From positions 1,488,001 through 1,552,000 of the forward strand of contig JBBPUQ010000011.1 in assembly GCA_038501195.1 (NCBI GenBank): a stretch of DNA of 64,000 nucleotides. Direction: 5' to 3'. Under the pieces are notes generated by a model that saw nothing but the letters and a program-made list of their open reading frames with translations, did no database searches and was not told the origin of the DNA. How positions within the stretch are numbered: the first letter of the stretch is position 1; the number at the start of each line of letters is the position of its first letter. This document shows, piece by piece, positions 26,212 through 38,829 of the stretch. Source of the DNA: Nemania diffusa (Eukaryota; Ascomycota; Sordariomycetes; Xylariales; Xylariaceae). The position numbers and the translations under genes were made by a program.

Positions 26212-27649
26212 AATAAATATATTAAAACTTTTAGTTATATAAATAAATTATTTAATATTATAATTAATTATATTAAAACTAACAATATTAATATATATTT
26301 TAATATTTAATATAAATAATTAAATATTTTTTTTTTTTATATAAATAAAAACTTAAAAATTTATATTTACTTTTAAAATTTCTATTATATATTTTATATT
26401 TTTATTTATATATAAAAATCAGTTATATAAACTTTTTTCTATTTAAATTATTTATAATAATTTAATTAAAACAGTTTAATTTATTATATTTATTAAAATA
26501 TAGCAATTTAACTAAAACTATAGTAATAAATTATATAATATATTATATAATAAAGTTTGAATTTTTATTTTAATATATTATTGACTTAAAATTATTAAAA
26601 GAGAATATTATATAATATTTTTTTTTATATTAAAAAAAAAAGTTAAATAATATTATTTCAATTATATTAATTTAATATATAAATAAAACAAAATTTATAT
26701 AATATTTAACAATTATTTTAATATAATAGTTAATTATAGTTAATATTAAACTAATTAAACTATTATTACTTTTATATAAATAAAATAAAACAATTTAATA
26801 AAAACAATATTTAAAATATTAAAAACTATAATTAACAAGCTTTAATTTATATAATATATTTTAAAACTTAATTATTATAAAAAAATATTATTTTATATAA
26901 TAGTTCTATAAATATACTTTAATATATTTAAGCTTAAATCTATTTTAATTAATTAAAAATTTATATATAAAGCTTTGTTTTTTAATTTATAAATAATATT
27001 ACAAGTTTTTTTTAATTAAAAAATAAACTATTATTATATAACAAATATTTATTTTGTTACCAAATAGTATAATATTAAATATTTAAAATAATTATATAAT
27101 TATAGTTTTAAAAAAAACTTTCGCTAAAAATTACAGCAATTATATAATAAAAATAATAGAAATAACAAAAAATATTTTATTTACAAAAAGTTTAGTTATT
27201 AATTTATTAATTACAGCTAATAAAAAAAATCGAAAATAAAAAAACAATATTTTATTATATATAATATTTTAAAATAAAAAACTTTATTATATAAAAAGTA
27301 TAATATATTTATATTAAATTATAAAAATAATAAAAACTTTTTATATAATAATAAATTTAATAATAATTTAGATTTTAAAACTAAAAATAAAACGGTTTAA
27401 TTTTTAATAGATTTATTATATTTTTATTATATAATAAAAAAAAATATATATATTTAAAACTAAATATTAACATTAAATAATTTTTATTTAAATAGTTAAT
27501 ATAATATAAAATATTAAAATATTTTATAAAATATTAATATAACTAAAGTTTTAACTATTAAAAAAGCTTAAATTAAAACTTTTATATAAAAAAACTTTTT
27601 TATATAAATAAACTAAACTTTAAATAATATAATAATTTAATTTAATAAT
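26212..27649 (+). mobile_element. Ty1/copia element B, 5'-side fragment
   Basis: The reverse complement of 30990-32424 in element A. B is therefore the same family in the opposite (plus) orientation, interrupted at 27649 by A. The homology begins exactly at 26212 next to the H1 LTR, so the 5' end of B (its first 0.8 kb and 5' LTR) is missing. By position relative to the RT/RNase H part further right this piece holds gag/protease/integrase sequence. No readable frame. Confidence 0.8.
27645..27649. repeat. Target-site duplication ATAAT, left
   Basis: Five bases before the A LTR, identical to 33559-33563 after the other LTR. They show that A inserted into B as one event. Confidence 0.85.
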
Positions 27650-27957
27650 TGTTGATAGAATTTTTCGTATATATATATATAAAAAGATTTGGAGTAATCT
27701 ATAAAGTTTGAAATCTATTTCTAAGTTTTAAAGTTTTATATTAATTCGTATATATATTTTATAAAAAAAAATATAATTAAAAAAGTTATATATAAGTTAT
27801 TTATATATATATATATATAAAACTTATAAATCCTGTAGATTTTAATAAGTTTTTATATTTTTTATTTATTTAGTTATTTAATAAAAGTTCTAATTTAAGT
27901 TCTAGTTATATATATTTAGTATATATATATAAATTTTGTTAAGTTATTAGTTTAATA
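27650..27957 (-). repeat. A 3' LTR (308 bp)
   Basis: Left LTR of A; on the plus strand starts TGTTGATAGAA and ends GTTTAATA. Mutated along its entire length, unlike its partner at 33251-33558. (TA)n runs lie near 27670 and 27806-27822. Confidence 0.9.
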
Positions 27958-28600
27958 CTAAAGATTTTTTTTTTTATATAATAACTTTAGTTTTAATATT
28001 AATTAATTTTTTATTATTTCTTTTACTATTTAACTAATTTATATATGCTTTTATTTATATAACTAGTTTATTTATATTAACTAGTTTTTTTAATACTTAA
28101 TTAAATGCTTTTTTTATATAAATATTTGTTAAATTGTTTTTATTATTAATTTAATATATTTTTATAATTTTGCAATTTTTGTATATTTTTTAAAATAATA
28201 TAATATTAATTATAAGTTGTTTTTTTTATATAGTTTTTAATTTAACTAAATATTTATATAAAAACTTAAAATCGGTATATATAACTAATAGTATAGTTAA
28301 TAATTTAATTATATAAATGATTTTTTAAAAAGTTGTACTAAATATAATAGTACAGTTAAATCTATTGATTATATTATATAATTTATTTGTTAATATATTA
28401 TATATAATTTATTTATATTTAATTAAATTCTAATAAATAATATTGCTTTCGATTATAAAAATATTTTTTATATAGCTTTTGTTAGCTAATATAATTATAA
28501 ATTTAATTTAAAAACTTAAATTTTTGTTATTTATAAATATTTTATTAATAAAAATAAAAGTTTTTATATAATTAAAATTTATAATATATAATATAATTTT
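27958..28600 (-). pseudogene. A copia RNase H relic (3' end of pol)
   Basis: The minus strand reads LLVIYTDFKFLYKYLVKLKT around 28225-28295, which fits the copia RNase H block with a (Y/C)TDSKSL motif and (L)VKLG(T). T-D-F is encoded at 28268-28276; the Asp is intact and the following Ser is now Phe. Further residues (KKQLIINI, then an acidic-to-basic block ending near 28020) continue the family pattern to the end of pol. The same block is present in B at 36250-36540. Confidence 0.8.
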
Positions 28601-31600
28601 TGCTAAATATTATTGATTTGTTATTATATTTATATATTTAATATTTTAATGTTATTTTTTAATAACTTTTGAACTTATATAGTAATTAATAAGTTCTATA
28701 ATATTTTTAGTTAATATATCAATATAATATATATATTTTAAGTTTGTTAAATAATATATTGTTAAAAATAATTTTTTATATAAAAGTTAATAATATATAG
28801 TTATTTAGCTTATTTTTATTAAATAAAAAAAAAATTTTATTTATTTATTTAAATTTTGCTTTTGTTAAATTTAACAAAATATTTAAATATTAATTTTGTT
28901 TTTAGTTTTATATAAAATAATAACTTAGTTTTTTTTTTATATAAAAACTTTTTAAATATAATACTGAAAATATTATTTATTTAAAGTTTTATAATTATAA
29001 ATTTATCGGATTTTTTTTTAGTATATAATAAATATAAGTTATATATAAATATTTTTATACTTAATTTTTAATAGTAATATTTATAATAAATTTTATATTA
29101 ATATAATTTTAATTTAATTAATTTATATAATAGTTATATAATTTGAAATATAATATTTACTAAATATTTATTTTTTAGTTCTTTTAGTAAATAAGTATAA
29201 ATCTTTCGATTTAATTTGTTATATAATTATATATATATTTAAAAAATATTTTATAACTTTATATATATACTGTAATTTTAAATAAACAATAATTTTAAAG
29301 CTATAATAAACTATTAACTTATATATTAAATTATTAATATTTATATAAAAATTTAAACTTTGTTATTATTTTTATAACTTTATATAACTAATTTAAACTT
29401 TTTATATAGTTTAGTTATTTTATTTTTAACTTTTTATATAAATTTAGTTTAAAAAATTTTTATTTAGTTATATTAATTTAAGTTATATTATATAAACTAA
29501 AATATATTTTAAGTTATTAATATATTTATTTTAGCTATATTTAATTATTTAAAAAATATACTAGATATAATAATTATATTATTTTATTTTAATTATATAG
29601 CTAAAATATAATTGTTAATTTTTTTTAATACAAAGTATTAGTTGCTAGTAATTGTAAATAACTTTTTTAGTTTATTTTTATATTAAAGTTATAACTATTT
29701 AATAACTTAAAAAAAGTTGTATAAAAAGTTATTTTTTTTATATAATAAATTAAATATAGCTTTTTATTAATAATATAGTTTAATTTATATATAATAAAAC
29801 TTAGCTAGTTTATTTGTTATATTAATTATAATGTTATAATTTTTAATTATAAAAATTTTATATAATTTTGTTTAATTTTTGTGTTTTTTTTATATTATAA
29901 CTTTACTTTAAAAAAATAAAAAAAATATTTTATATAATAATATTAATTTATTTTTAGTTTATATAGCTTAATTAATATTAACTTTTATATAAATATTTTT
30001 TAATATTTTTATAGCTTTTTGTATAGTTTTTATTTTTTAAATAATTTTTAGCAAAAAAAATAAATTGTTATTAATTTTAAAATAAATTTTAAAAACTAAC
30101 AAAATAAATATAAAACTATTTGATTTAGCTATATTATTTAAAGCTTTTATAACTATTTATAATATTGTTTTTTTATTTATATAATAATTGATTTTTTTAT
30201 ATAAAATATTAAATATATAATAAAGTAATATATATACTTGTTTAACTTTTTTAATAATTTAATATATTTTAATAGATATTTTTTTATACGAAGTTTTAAC
30301 TAGTTATATATTATTACGAAATTTTTTAAACAAAAAATTTATATTAAAATTATATATAATATAATTAAATAGTTTTTAATATATCAAAATTTAACATTAA
30401 TATAATATATTTTAAATATTATATATATTTAAAAACTTTAGAAATTTAGCTACTTAAAATAAAATATTTATATTAATTATATATAAAATTAGTTATTTGT
30501 TAATTTATATAATATTAATAATAATTTTATAATTAAAATTGTATTTATTTTTTAGTAAAAACTTAAATCTTTTTAAAGCTTAATTATATAATTAACAATA
30601 GTAACAAAACTTTTTAATTTTTTAAAATATTAAAACATTAATATTATTATATTTAGTTTTTTGTAATAACTTTATAAGTTTTTTTATATAAAAGTGCTTA
30701 AATTAACGATATAATTTTCAAAGTTTTTATTTTATAAAATAATTTATAGTTTCTAATTAGTTAATATTAAAAAACAAATGTTTTTATTTTTATATAATTA
30801 ATATTGTTATACTATTTTATTATATAATTATATTTTATATATTATTGAAATAAATATATAATTAATTTATATTTTATAGCAATAATAAAAATAAAGTCGA
30901 TATATTTAAAATATAAAATTTAATCGGTTTAATTAATATTAAAATAGTTATAATATTTATAACTTTAAAACTTTTGATATTATTAAATTAAATTGTTATA
31001 TTATTTAAAGTTTAATTTATTTGTATAAAAAAGTTCTTTTATATAAAAGCTTTAATTTAAGCTGTTTTAATAGTTAAAACTTTAGCTATATTAATATTTT
31101 ATAAAATATTTTAATATTTTATATTATATTAACTATTTAAATAAAAATTATTTAATATTAATATTTAGTTTTAAATATATATTCTTTTTTCTATTATATA
31201 ATAAAAATATACTAAATTTATTAAAAATTAAACCGTTTTATTTTCGATTTTAAAATTTAAATTGTTATTAAATTTATTATTATATAAAAAGTTTTTATTA
31301 TTTTTATAATCTAATACAAATATATTATACTTTTTATATAATAAAGTTTTTTGCTTTAAAATATTATATATAACAAAATATTACTTTTTTATTTTCGATT
31401 TTTTTTGTTAGCTATAATTAATAAATTAACAATTAAATTTTTTATAAATAAAGCATTTTTTATTATTTTTATTATTTTTATTATATAATTGTTATAGTTT
31501 TTAGCAAAAGTTTTTTTTAAAGCTATAACTATATAATCGTTTTAAATATTTAATATTATACTATTTATTAATGAAATAAATATTCGTTATATAATAATAG

Positions 31601-32300
31601 TTTATTTTTTAATTGAAAAAAATTTGTAGTATTGTTTACAAATTAAAAAATAAAGCTTTATATATAAATTTTTAATTAATTAAAATAAATTTAAACTTAA
31701 ATATACTAAAATATATTTATATAACTATTATATAAAATAGTATTTTTTTATAGTAGCTAAGTTTTAAAATATATTATATAAATTAAAATTTGTTAATTAT
31801 AGTTTTTAATATTTTAAATATTATTTTCGTTAAATTATTTTGTTTTATTTATATAAAAATAATAATAGTTTAATCGATTTAATATTAATTATAATTAATT
31901 GTTATATTAAAATAATTATTAAATATTATATAAATTTTATTTTATTTATATATTAAATTAATATAGTTAAAATAATATTATTTAGTTTTTTTTTTTAGTA
32001 TAGAAAAAAATATTATATAGTATTATTTTTTAATAATTTTAAATCAACAATATATTAAAATAAAAATTTAAGTTTTATTATATAATATATTATATAGTTT
32101 ATTACTATAGTTTTAGTTAAATCGTTATATTTTAATAAATATAGTAAATTAAACTGTTTTAATTAAATTATTATAAATAATTTAAATAAAAAAAAATTTA
32201 TATAATCGATTTTTATATATAAATAAAAGTATAAAATATATAGTAAAAATTTTAGAAATAAATATAAGTTTTTAAATTTTTATTTATATAAAAGAAATAA
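28601..32300 (-). pseudogene. A copia integrase-reverse transcriptase relic
   Basis: By homology to B on the plus strand, the RT segment (LY.L...L.QY.TYYKYY...LYLLYIK) lies at about 29150-29450 here. Integrase is expected between about 30000 and 32000 but its catalytic residues were not found. Stops throughout. Confidence 0.6.
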
Positions 32301-33250
32301 ATATTTAATTATTTGTACTAAGTACTAAAGTATATATTAATGTTGTTAGTTTTAATATAGTTAGTTATAGTATTAAATAGTTTGTTTATATAACTAAAAG
32401 TTCTAATATATTTGCTAATATAAATATTAGAACTATTTATATAAATATATTGTTATTTAAGTTTTTATTGTTTTTGTTTATATATTTTTTAATAATGTAT
32501 AAAAACTTGTTTTAAGCAATTTTTTATATACTTTGATATTTTTGTTACTTTTAGCAATAGCGATAAACTTTTTTTAGAATATATAACTAATATTTATTAA
32601 TATCAGTTTTGTTTAGCTGTTAAAATCTATTATAAATATTTATATAAACTATTTGTTTTTAATTTTTAATTGTATATAGTTTTGCAAATATTTTATAAAG
32701 TATATTGTTAATTATAAAAGTTTAATAAATTAGTTAAAGTTAATAGTTATATTTTAATATTTAAAATCGGTTTGTTTTTTTTAAATTTTTATTTAAATGC
32801 TGCTGCTTTTAGTTATATTTTCGTATGTAAATTTATTTTTATTATATAAAGTTGCTAATTTGTTGTTTTAAGTTTGTTTAATTGCTGCAGCTGCAGCTGC
32901 TATAGTTGTTTTTGTTGCAAGTGCTAATATAGTTGTAAAAAGTAGTAAAATAAAAAAAATAAAGTAAATAAAATAGTCAGAAAAGTAGATATATAAAATA
33001 GCTTATAGTTTTGTTAATTTTTATATAAAAATAATTAAACTATTATATAGAACTAATTTTAATTCTGCAATAGTTAGGTCTTTTTTATTTAACAGTTAAT
33101 TTGATATATTTTTAGCTAATTAATATAAATAATAGTTTATTTCTTGTATAAAAAGAAAAAAAATAAAGCATAAAAGCTACTTTTAACAGTAGCTAGTTTT
33201 TGCTTTTTTATTTTGTTAATTTATAATTATATTTTATAATTACTAATTAA
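32301..33250 (-). pseudogene. A copia gag region
   Basis: The region after the 5' LTR on the minus strand. It includes a GCTGCA hexanucleotide repeat at about 32884-32902, which on the minus strand would code Ala/Gln-rich residues, plausible for a gag N-terminus. A zinc knuckle was not identified. More C and G survive than in the rest of the element. Confidence 0.5.
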
Positions 33251-33558
33251 TATTAATAAAACTTTTTGTATATATATATATAAAAAGATTTAAAATAATC
33301 TATAAAGTTTAAAGTTTATTTTTAAATCTTAAAGTTTTATATTGATTTATATATATATTTTATAAAAAAAAATATAACTAAAAGGATTGTATATAGGTTA
33401 TTTATATATGTGTGTACGTGGGACCTGTGGATCCTGTGGATCTCAGTAGGTCCTTGTATTCCTTATCTATTCGATTACCTAATAAAGGTCCTGGTCCAAG
33501 TCTTAGTTGTACGCACTTAGTACGTACGTACAGGTCCTGTTAAGTCATTGGTTCAACA
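33251..33558 (-). repeat. A 5' LTR (308 bp), with an unmutated right half
   Basis: The left half (33251 to about 33404) is mutated as elsewhere; the right half (about 33405-33558) keeps normal composition, with GTGGGACCTGTGG, GTAGGTCC and four ACGT-type CpG sites, and ends GGTTCAACA. The boundary is abrupt. In transcription orientation the unmutated half is the start of U3. A plus-strand reading frame at 33507-33707 that starts in it is fortuitous. Confidence 0.9.
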
Positions 33559-33563
33559 ATAAT
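33559..33563. repeat. Target-site duplication ATAAT, right
   Basis: Identical to 27645-27649. Confidence 0.85.
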
Positions 33564-36500
33564 ATTAAAAGTTTTAAAGCTATAAGTACTATAACTATTT
33601 TAATATTAATTAAATCGATCGAATTTTATATTTTAAATATATCAACTTTGTTTTTACTGTTACTACAAAATATAAATCGATTATATATTTATTTTAATAA
33701 TATATAAAATATAATTATATAACAAAATAATACAATAATATCAATTATATAAAAATAAAAACATTTGTTTTTTAATATTAACTAATTAAAAACTGCAAGT
33801 TATTTTATAAAACAAAAGCTTTAAAAGTTATATTGTCGATTTAGATATTTTTATATAAAAAAATTTATAAAGCTATTACAAAAAATTAAATATAATAATA
33901 TTAATGTTTTAATATTTTAAAAAATTAAAAAGTTTTGTTATTATTACTAATTATATAACTAAGTTTTAAAAAGATTTAAGTTTTTATTAAAAAACAAATA
34001 TAATTTTAACTATAAAATTATTATCAATATTATATAAATTAATAAATAATTAACTTTATATATAATTGATATAAAGATTTTATTTTAAACAATTAAATTT
34101 TTAAAGTTTTTAAATATATATAATATTTAAAATATATTATATTAATATTAAATTTTAATATATTAAAAGCTAATTAATTATATTATATATAATTTTAATA
34201 TAAATTTTTTGTTTAAAAAATTTTGTAATAATATATAACTAGTTAAAACTTTATATAAAAAAATACTTATTAAAATATATTAAATCGTTAAAAAAGTTAA
34301 ATAAATATATATATTATTTTATTATATATTTGATATTTTATATAGAAAAATCGATTATTATATAAATAAAAAAGTAATATTGCAAATAATTATAAAAATT
34401 TTAAATAATATAGCTAAATCAAATAGTTTTATATTTATTTTGTTAATTTTTAAAGCTTATTTTAAAATTAATAACGATTTATTTTTTTCGTTAAAAATTA
34501 TTTAAAAAATAAAAGCTATATAAAAAGCTATAAAAATATTAAAAAATATTTATATAAAAGTTAATATTAATTAAACTATATAAATTAAAAATAAACTAAT
34601 ATTATTATATAAAATATTTTTTTTATTTTTTTAAAATAAAATTATAATATAAAAAAAACACAAAAGTTAAATAAAACTATATAAAATTTTTATAATTAAA
34701 AATTATAACATTATAGTTAATATAATAAATAAATTAGTTAAATTTTATTATATATAAATTAAACTATATTATTAATAAAAAATTATATTTAATTTATTAT
34801 ATAAAAAAAATAACTTTTTATATAACTTTTTTTAAACTGTTAAATAGTTACAATTTTGATATAAAAATAAATTAAAAAAATTATTTATATTTATTAACAA
34901 TTAATACTTTATATTAAAAAAAGTTAATAATTATATTTTAATTGTATAATTAAAACAAAACGATATAATTATTACATTTAATATATTTTTTAAATAATTA
35001 AATATAGCTAAAATAAATATATTAATAACTTAAAGTATATTTTAGTTTATATAATATAATTTAAACTAATATAACTAAATAAAAATTTTCTAAATTAAAT
35101 TTATATAAAAAATTAAAAATAAAACAATTAAATTATATAAAAAATTTAAATTAATTATATAAAATTATAAAAATAATAACAAAGTTTAAATTTTTATATA
35201 AATATTACTAATTTAATATATAAATTAATAGTTTATTATAATTTTAAAACTATTGTTAATTTAAAACTACAATATATATATAAAACTATAAAATATTTTT
35301 TAAATATATATATAATTATATAACAAATTAAACTAAAAAATTTATATTTATTTATTAAAAAAGTTAAAAAATAAATATTTAATAAATATTATATTTTAAA
35401 TTATATAACTATTATATAAATTAATTAAATTAAAATTATATTAATATAAAACTTATTATAAATATTATTGTTAAAAATTAAATATAAAAATATTTATATA
35501 TAATTTATATTTATTATATATTAAAAAAAAATCTAATAAATTTACAATTATAAAACTTTAAATAAATAATATTTTTAATATTATATTTAAAAAATTTTTA
35601 TATAAAAAAAAACTAAGCTATTATTTTATATAAAACTAAAAATAAAATTAATATTTAAATATTTTATTAAATTTAATAAAAGCAAAATCTAAATAAATAA
35701 ACAAGATTTTTTTTTTATTTAATAAAAACAGACTAAGCAATTATATATTATTAACTTTTATATAAAAGATTATTTTTAATAATATATCGCTTAATAAACT
35801 TAAAATATATTTATTGCATTAATATATTAACTAAAAATATTATATAACTTATTAATTATTATATAAGTTTAAAAGCTATTAAAAAATATTATTAAAACAT
35901 TAAATATATAAATATAATAACAAATTAATAATATATAATAAAAACTATACTATATATTTTTAAATCTTAGTTATATAAAAATTTTTATTTTTATTAATAA
36001 AACATTTATAAATAACAAAAATTTAAGTTTTTAAATTAAATTTATAATTATATTAGCTAATAAAAGTTATATAAAAAATACTTTTATAATTAAAAACAAT
36101 ATTATTTATTAAAATTTAATTAAATATAAACAAATTATATATAATATATTAATAAATAAATTATATAATATAATTAATAAATTTAATTATATTATTATAT
36201 TTAATATAATTTTTTAAAAAATTATTTATATAATAAAATTACTAATTATATTATTAGTTATATATATAAATTTTAAATTTTTATATAAATATTTAGTTAA
36301 ATTAAAAACTATATAAAAAAAACAATTTATAATCGACATTATATTATTTTAAAAAATATACAAAAATTACAAAATTATAAAAATATATTAAATCGATAAT
36401 AAAAACAATTTAATAAATATTTATATAAAAAAAACATTTAATTAAACATTAAAAAAACTAGTTAATATAAATAAATTAATTATATAAATAAAAACATATA

Positions 36501-36584
36501 TAAATCAATTAAACAATAAAAAAAATAATAAAAAATTAATTAATATTAAAACTAAAATTATTATATAAAAGAAAAAAATTTTAA
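33564..36584 (+). pseudogene. B copia integrase-RT-RNase H relic, 3'-side fragment
   Basis: Reverse complement of about 27958-30985. The plus strand shows the copia RT region near 35400-35600 (LYKLI.L.LYQYKTYYKYY-like, then NLYLLYIKK), and an RNase H run from about 35990 (FIFINKTFINNKNLSF, then VIYINFKFLYKYLVKLKT at 36257-36310). The T-D-S motif of RNase H is I-N-F here, against T-D-F in A, so B lost the catalytic Asp codon to G-to-A change. On this strand residual C exceeds G. Confidence 0.75.
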
Positions 36585-36892
36585 TATTAAACTAATAATT
36601 TAATAACATTTATATATATATATTAAATATATATAATTAAAACTTAAACTAAAACTTTTATTAAATAATTAAATAAATAAAAAATACAAAGATTTACTAA
36701 AATTTACAAAATTTATAAATTTTATATATATATATATATAAATAATTTATATACAACTTTTTTAGTTATATTTTCTTTTATAAAAAATATACACGAATTA
36801 ATATAAAACTTTAAAACTTAAAAACAGACTTTAAACCTTATAGATTATTCCAAATCTTTTTATATATATATATACAAAAAGTTCTACCAACA
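36585..36892 (+). repeat. B 3' LTR (308 bp)
   Basis: Inverted relative to the A LTRs and exactly the same length; ends GTTCTACCAACA at 36892, where the CCAACA end is unmutated. No duplicate of the following TATTA can be tested because the B 5' end is missing. Confidence 0.9.
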
Positions 36893-37943
36893 TATTATAT
36901 ATTTATATATTATATTAAATATTTTATTTATTTTATAGTTTTTTTTATGAAATTATTAAATTTGTTTTAAAAATATTTTTAAATATAACAATTATTATTG
37001 AAATTTTAATATATTATTTTTGTTTTAATATTTATATTTTTATTTGTTTTAAAATTAAATAATATATTATTTATAATTTATAAGTATTGTTTTATATATA
37101 GCTATATATATAAAAACTAAAACTTTTAAAATTTTTAAAATATTAAAATAATATTATTATAAAACTTTAATTATAATTAAAACTTAAATTGTTATAAAAG
37201 TTTTTTATATTAAACTTAATTAATTTTAATATAAAATTTTTAATAATAATAAATAAATAAAACTTTTTAATTATAAAAAAGCTTTTGTTTTTTTTATATA
37301 TATATTTCTTTTATATATTTGTTTAATATATATAAAAAAATATAACAAAATAATATAATAAAAAAATAAAACAAAAATATGTTTTAAAAATATAAAATAT
37401 AATATAAATTTTATTAAAATATTTGATTATTAATTATTAATTAAATAAATATATATATATAAATTAATAAATTATATAAAATTATTTAATTAATAAAACA
37501 AATATATAATAATTTAAATAATATAAAAAAAATAATAAAAAAATAATAAAATTTTAATATAATTATTATTATTTAAATATAAAATAAATTAATAATTTAA
37601 AAACTATTAATTAAAAATATTAAAAATATTAATTATAACTAAATATAATTAAAAGGAATTAATATAACTATTTTAATATATAAAACTATAAAAATATAAA
37701 AATAATATAAAAATTTTTATATTAATTTATATTAATTTATAAAAATTTTAATAATAATTAATTATTTAAAATAAAAAGTTTATTAAATTTAATTAATATT
37801 ATATTTAAATAATAAAAATTTAATTAAAACAAAATAATATTTTATTAAAAATATATATATTATTTAAAAAAATAAAAAACTTTGTTATAATATATATATT
37901 AAAATTAAAACATTTAAATAATAAAGATTTAATTTAAATAAAA
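36893..37943. other. Unassigned AT-rich segment
   Basis: Between the B 3' LTR and the D4 fragment. I noticed no copy elsewhere in the window and no readable domain on either strand. The sequence resembles saturated transposon relic by composition only. Confidence 0.4.
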
Positions 37944-38198
37944 TGCTTTAAATAATATATTATAAATAATATATAATTTTTTATAAAAAATTTAATTAAG
38001 AATCTAAAGTTATTTAATTATAAAACTTGTTATATTATTTAATATAGTTTATTATAAATAATATTTATATATAAATTTATAAAATATAATATAAATTAAA
38101 AAAAATAAATTTAAAAGTTATTTTTATTTATATAATTTATAAATATAAAATAGTTTTAAAAAACTTATTTTTTAAAACTTTTATATTTGTTTATATTA
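37944..38198 (-). mobile_element. Ty3/gypsy fragment D4: inverted LTR plus leader
   Basis: The minus strand matches the D1 LTR and the next 93 bases: LTR part 38040-38198 (about 159 bp, lacking part of the middle of the 227-bp D1 LTR) and leader 37944-38039. It keeps TATAAACAAATATAAAAG where D1 has TATAAATAAATATAAAAG. The homology ends at the leader; the body of the element is absent. Confidence 0.7.
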
Positions 38199-38629
38199 TA
38201 TATTTATATTTATTTTATTTTTTTATAATTTTTTAATGATTTTTATCAAAAAAACTTTTATTATATTATTATTTTTATATATTTTTAAAAATATTTTTTT
38301 ATTATTATTTATAGTTATTTTTTTAATTTTTTTAAAAGTTTTATTATTTTAAAGTTTATTTTATAAAATATTATTAAATATTAAAAAAAATTTTTTTTTA
38401 ATTAATTTAATATTATAAAGTTTTTTTATAATAAATTTATAAAATATATATTTATGTTAATTTTTATTTTTATTTATTTTTTTTTAAAAAAATTATTTTA
38501 TATTTAAATTTATTTATTTATTGCTTAATAAATGTAATCAAAAGTAGTTAAATAAAATAATAGTAAAAAATAAAATATAAATTAAATAAAAGAAAAAACT
38601 TACAGTAATTTTTAAAATCTAAAGTTTAC
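38199..38629. other. Unassigned AT-rich segment before H2
   Basis: T-rich on the plus strand, no repeat partner noticed, no supported gene. The last 60 bases keep a little more C and G (ACTTACAGTAA). Confidence 0.4.
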
Positions 38630-38829
38630 TATAAAAAAGCAGCTATTACTACATTATGCTATGCTATATATATAATAAATATAAGTTAAATATTAACTAG
38701 TTAGCACTTAAAAAAATACAGCATATAGAATTAATTTTTAAATAAAAATAATTTATTATTACTATTTTTTAAAATTAATAATTATTTTATAAAACAATTA
38801 TATTTATATTATATATAATAATTTTTATA
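38630..38829 (+). repeat. H2 5' LTR (200 bp)
   Basis: Starts TATAAAAAAGCAGCTATTAC; the best preserved of the four family LTRs (TTATGCTATGCTATATATA, GTTAGCACTT, ACAGCATATAG). Confidence 0.85.

Larger units (their letters stand above)
27650..33558 (-). mobile_element. Ty1/copia element A, complete, minus strand, nested in B
   Basis: Two LTRs of exactly 308 bp (27650-27957 and 33251-33558) and a perfect target duplication ATAAT. LTR ends carry TGTTG...CAACA, typical of copia. Orientation comes from RNase H, readable only on the minus strand at about 28030-28560, so 33251-33558 is the 5' LTR. It inserted antiparallel into a copy of its own family (B): B homology stops at 27649 and resumes at 33564 at the matching element position (about 30985-30990). 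On the plus strand the remaining G exceeds C; the opposite holds in B. About 5.9 kb; inactive. Confidence 0.9.

Noticed and set aside
33507..33707. Plus-strand reading frame of 66 residues
   Set aside because: Starts in a copia LTR, crosses the target duplication and runs antisense-like through element B; no plausible product.
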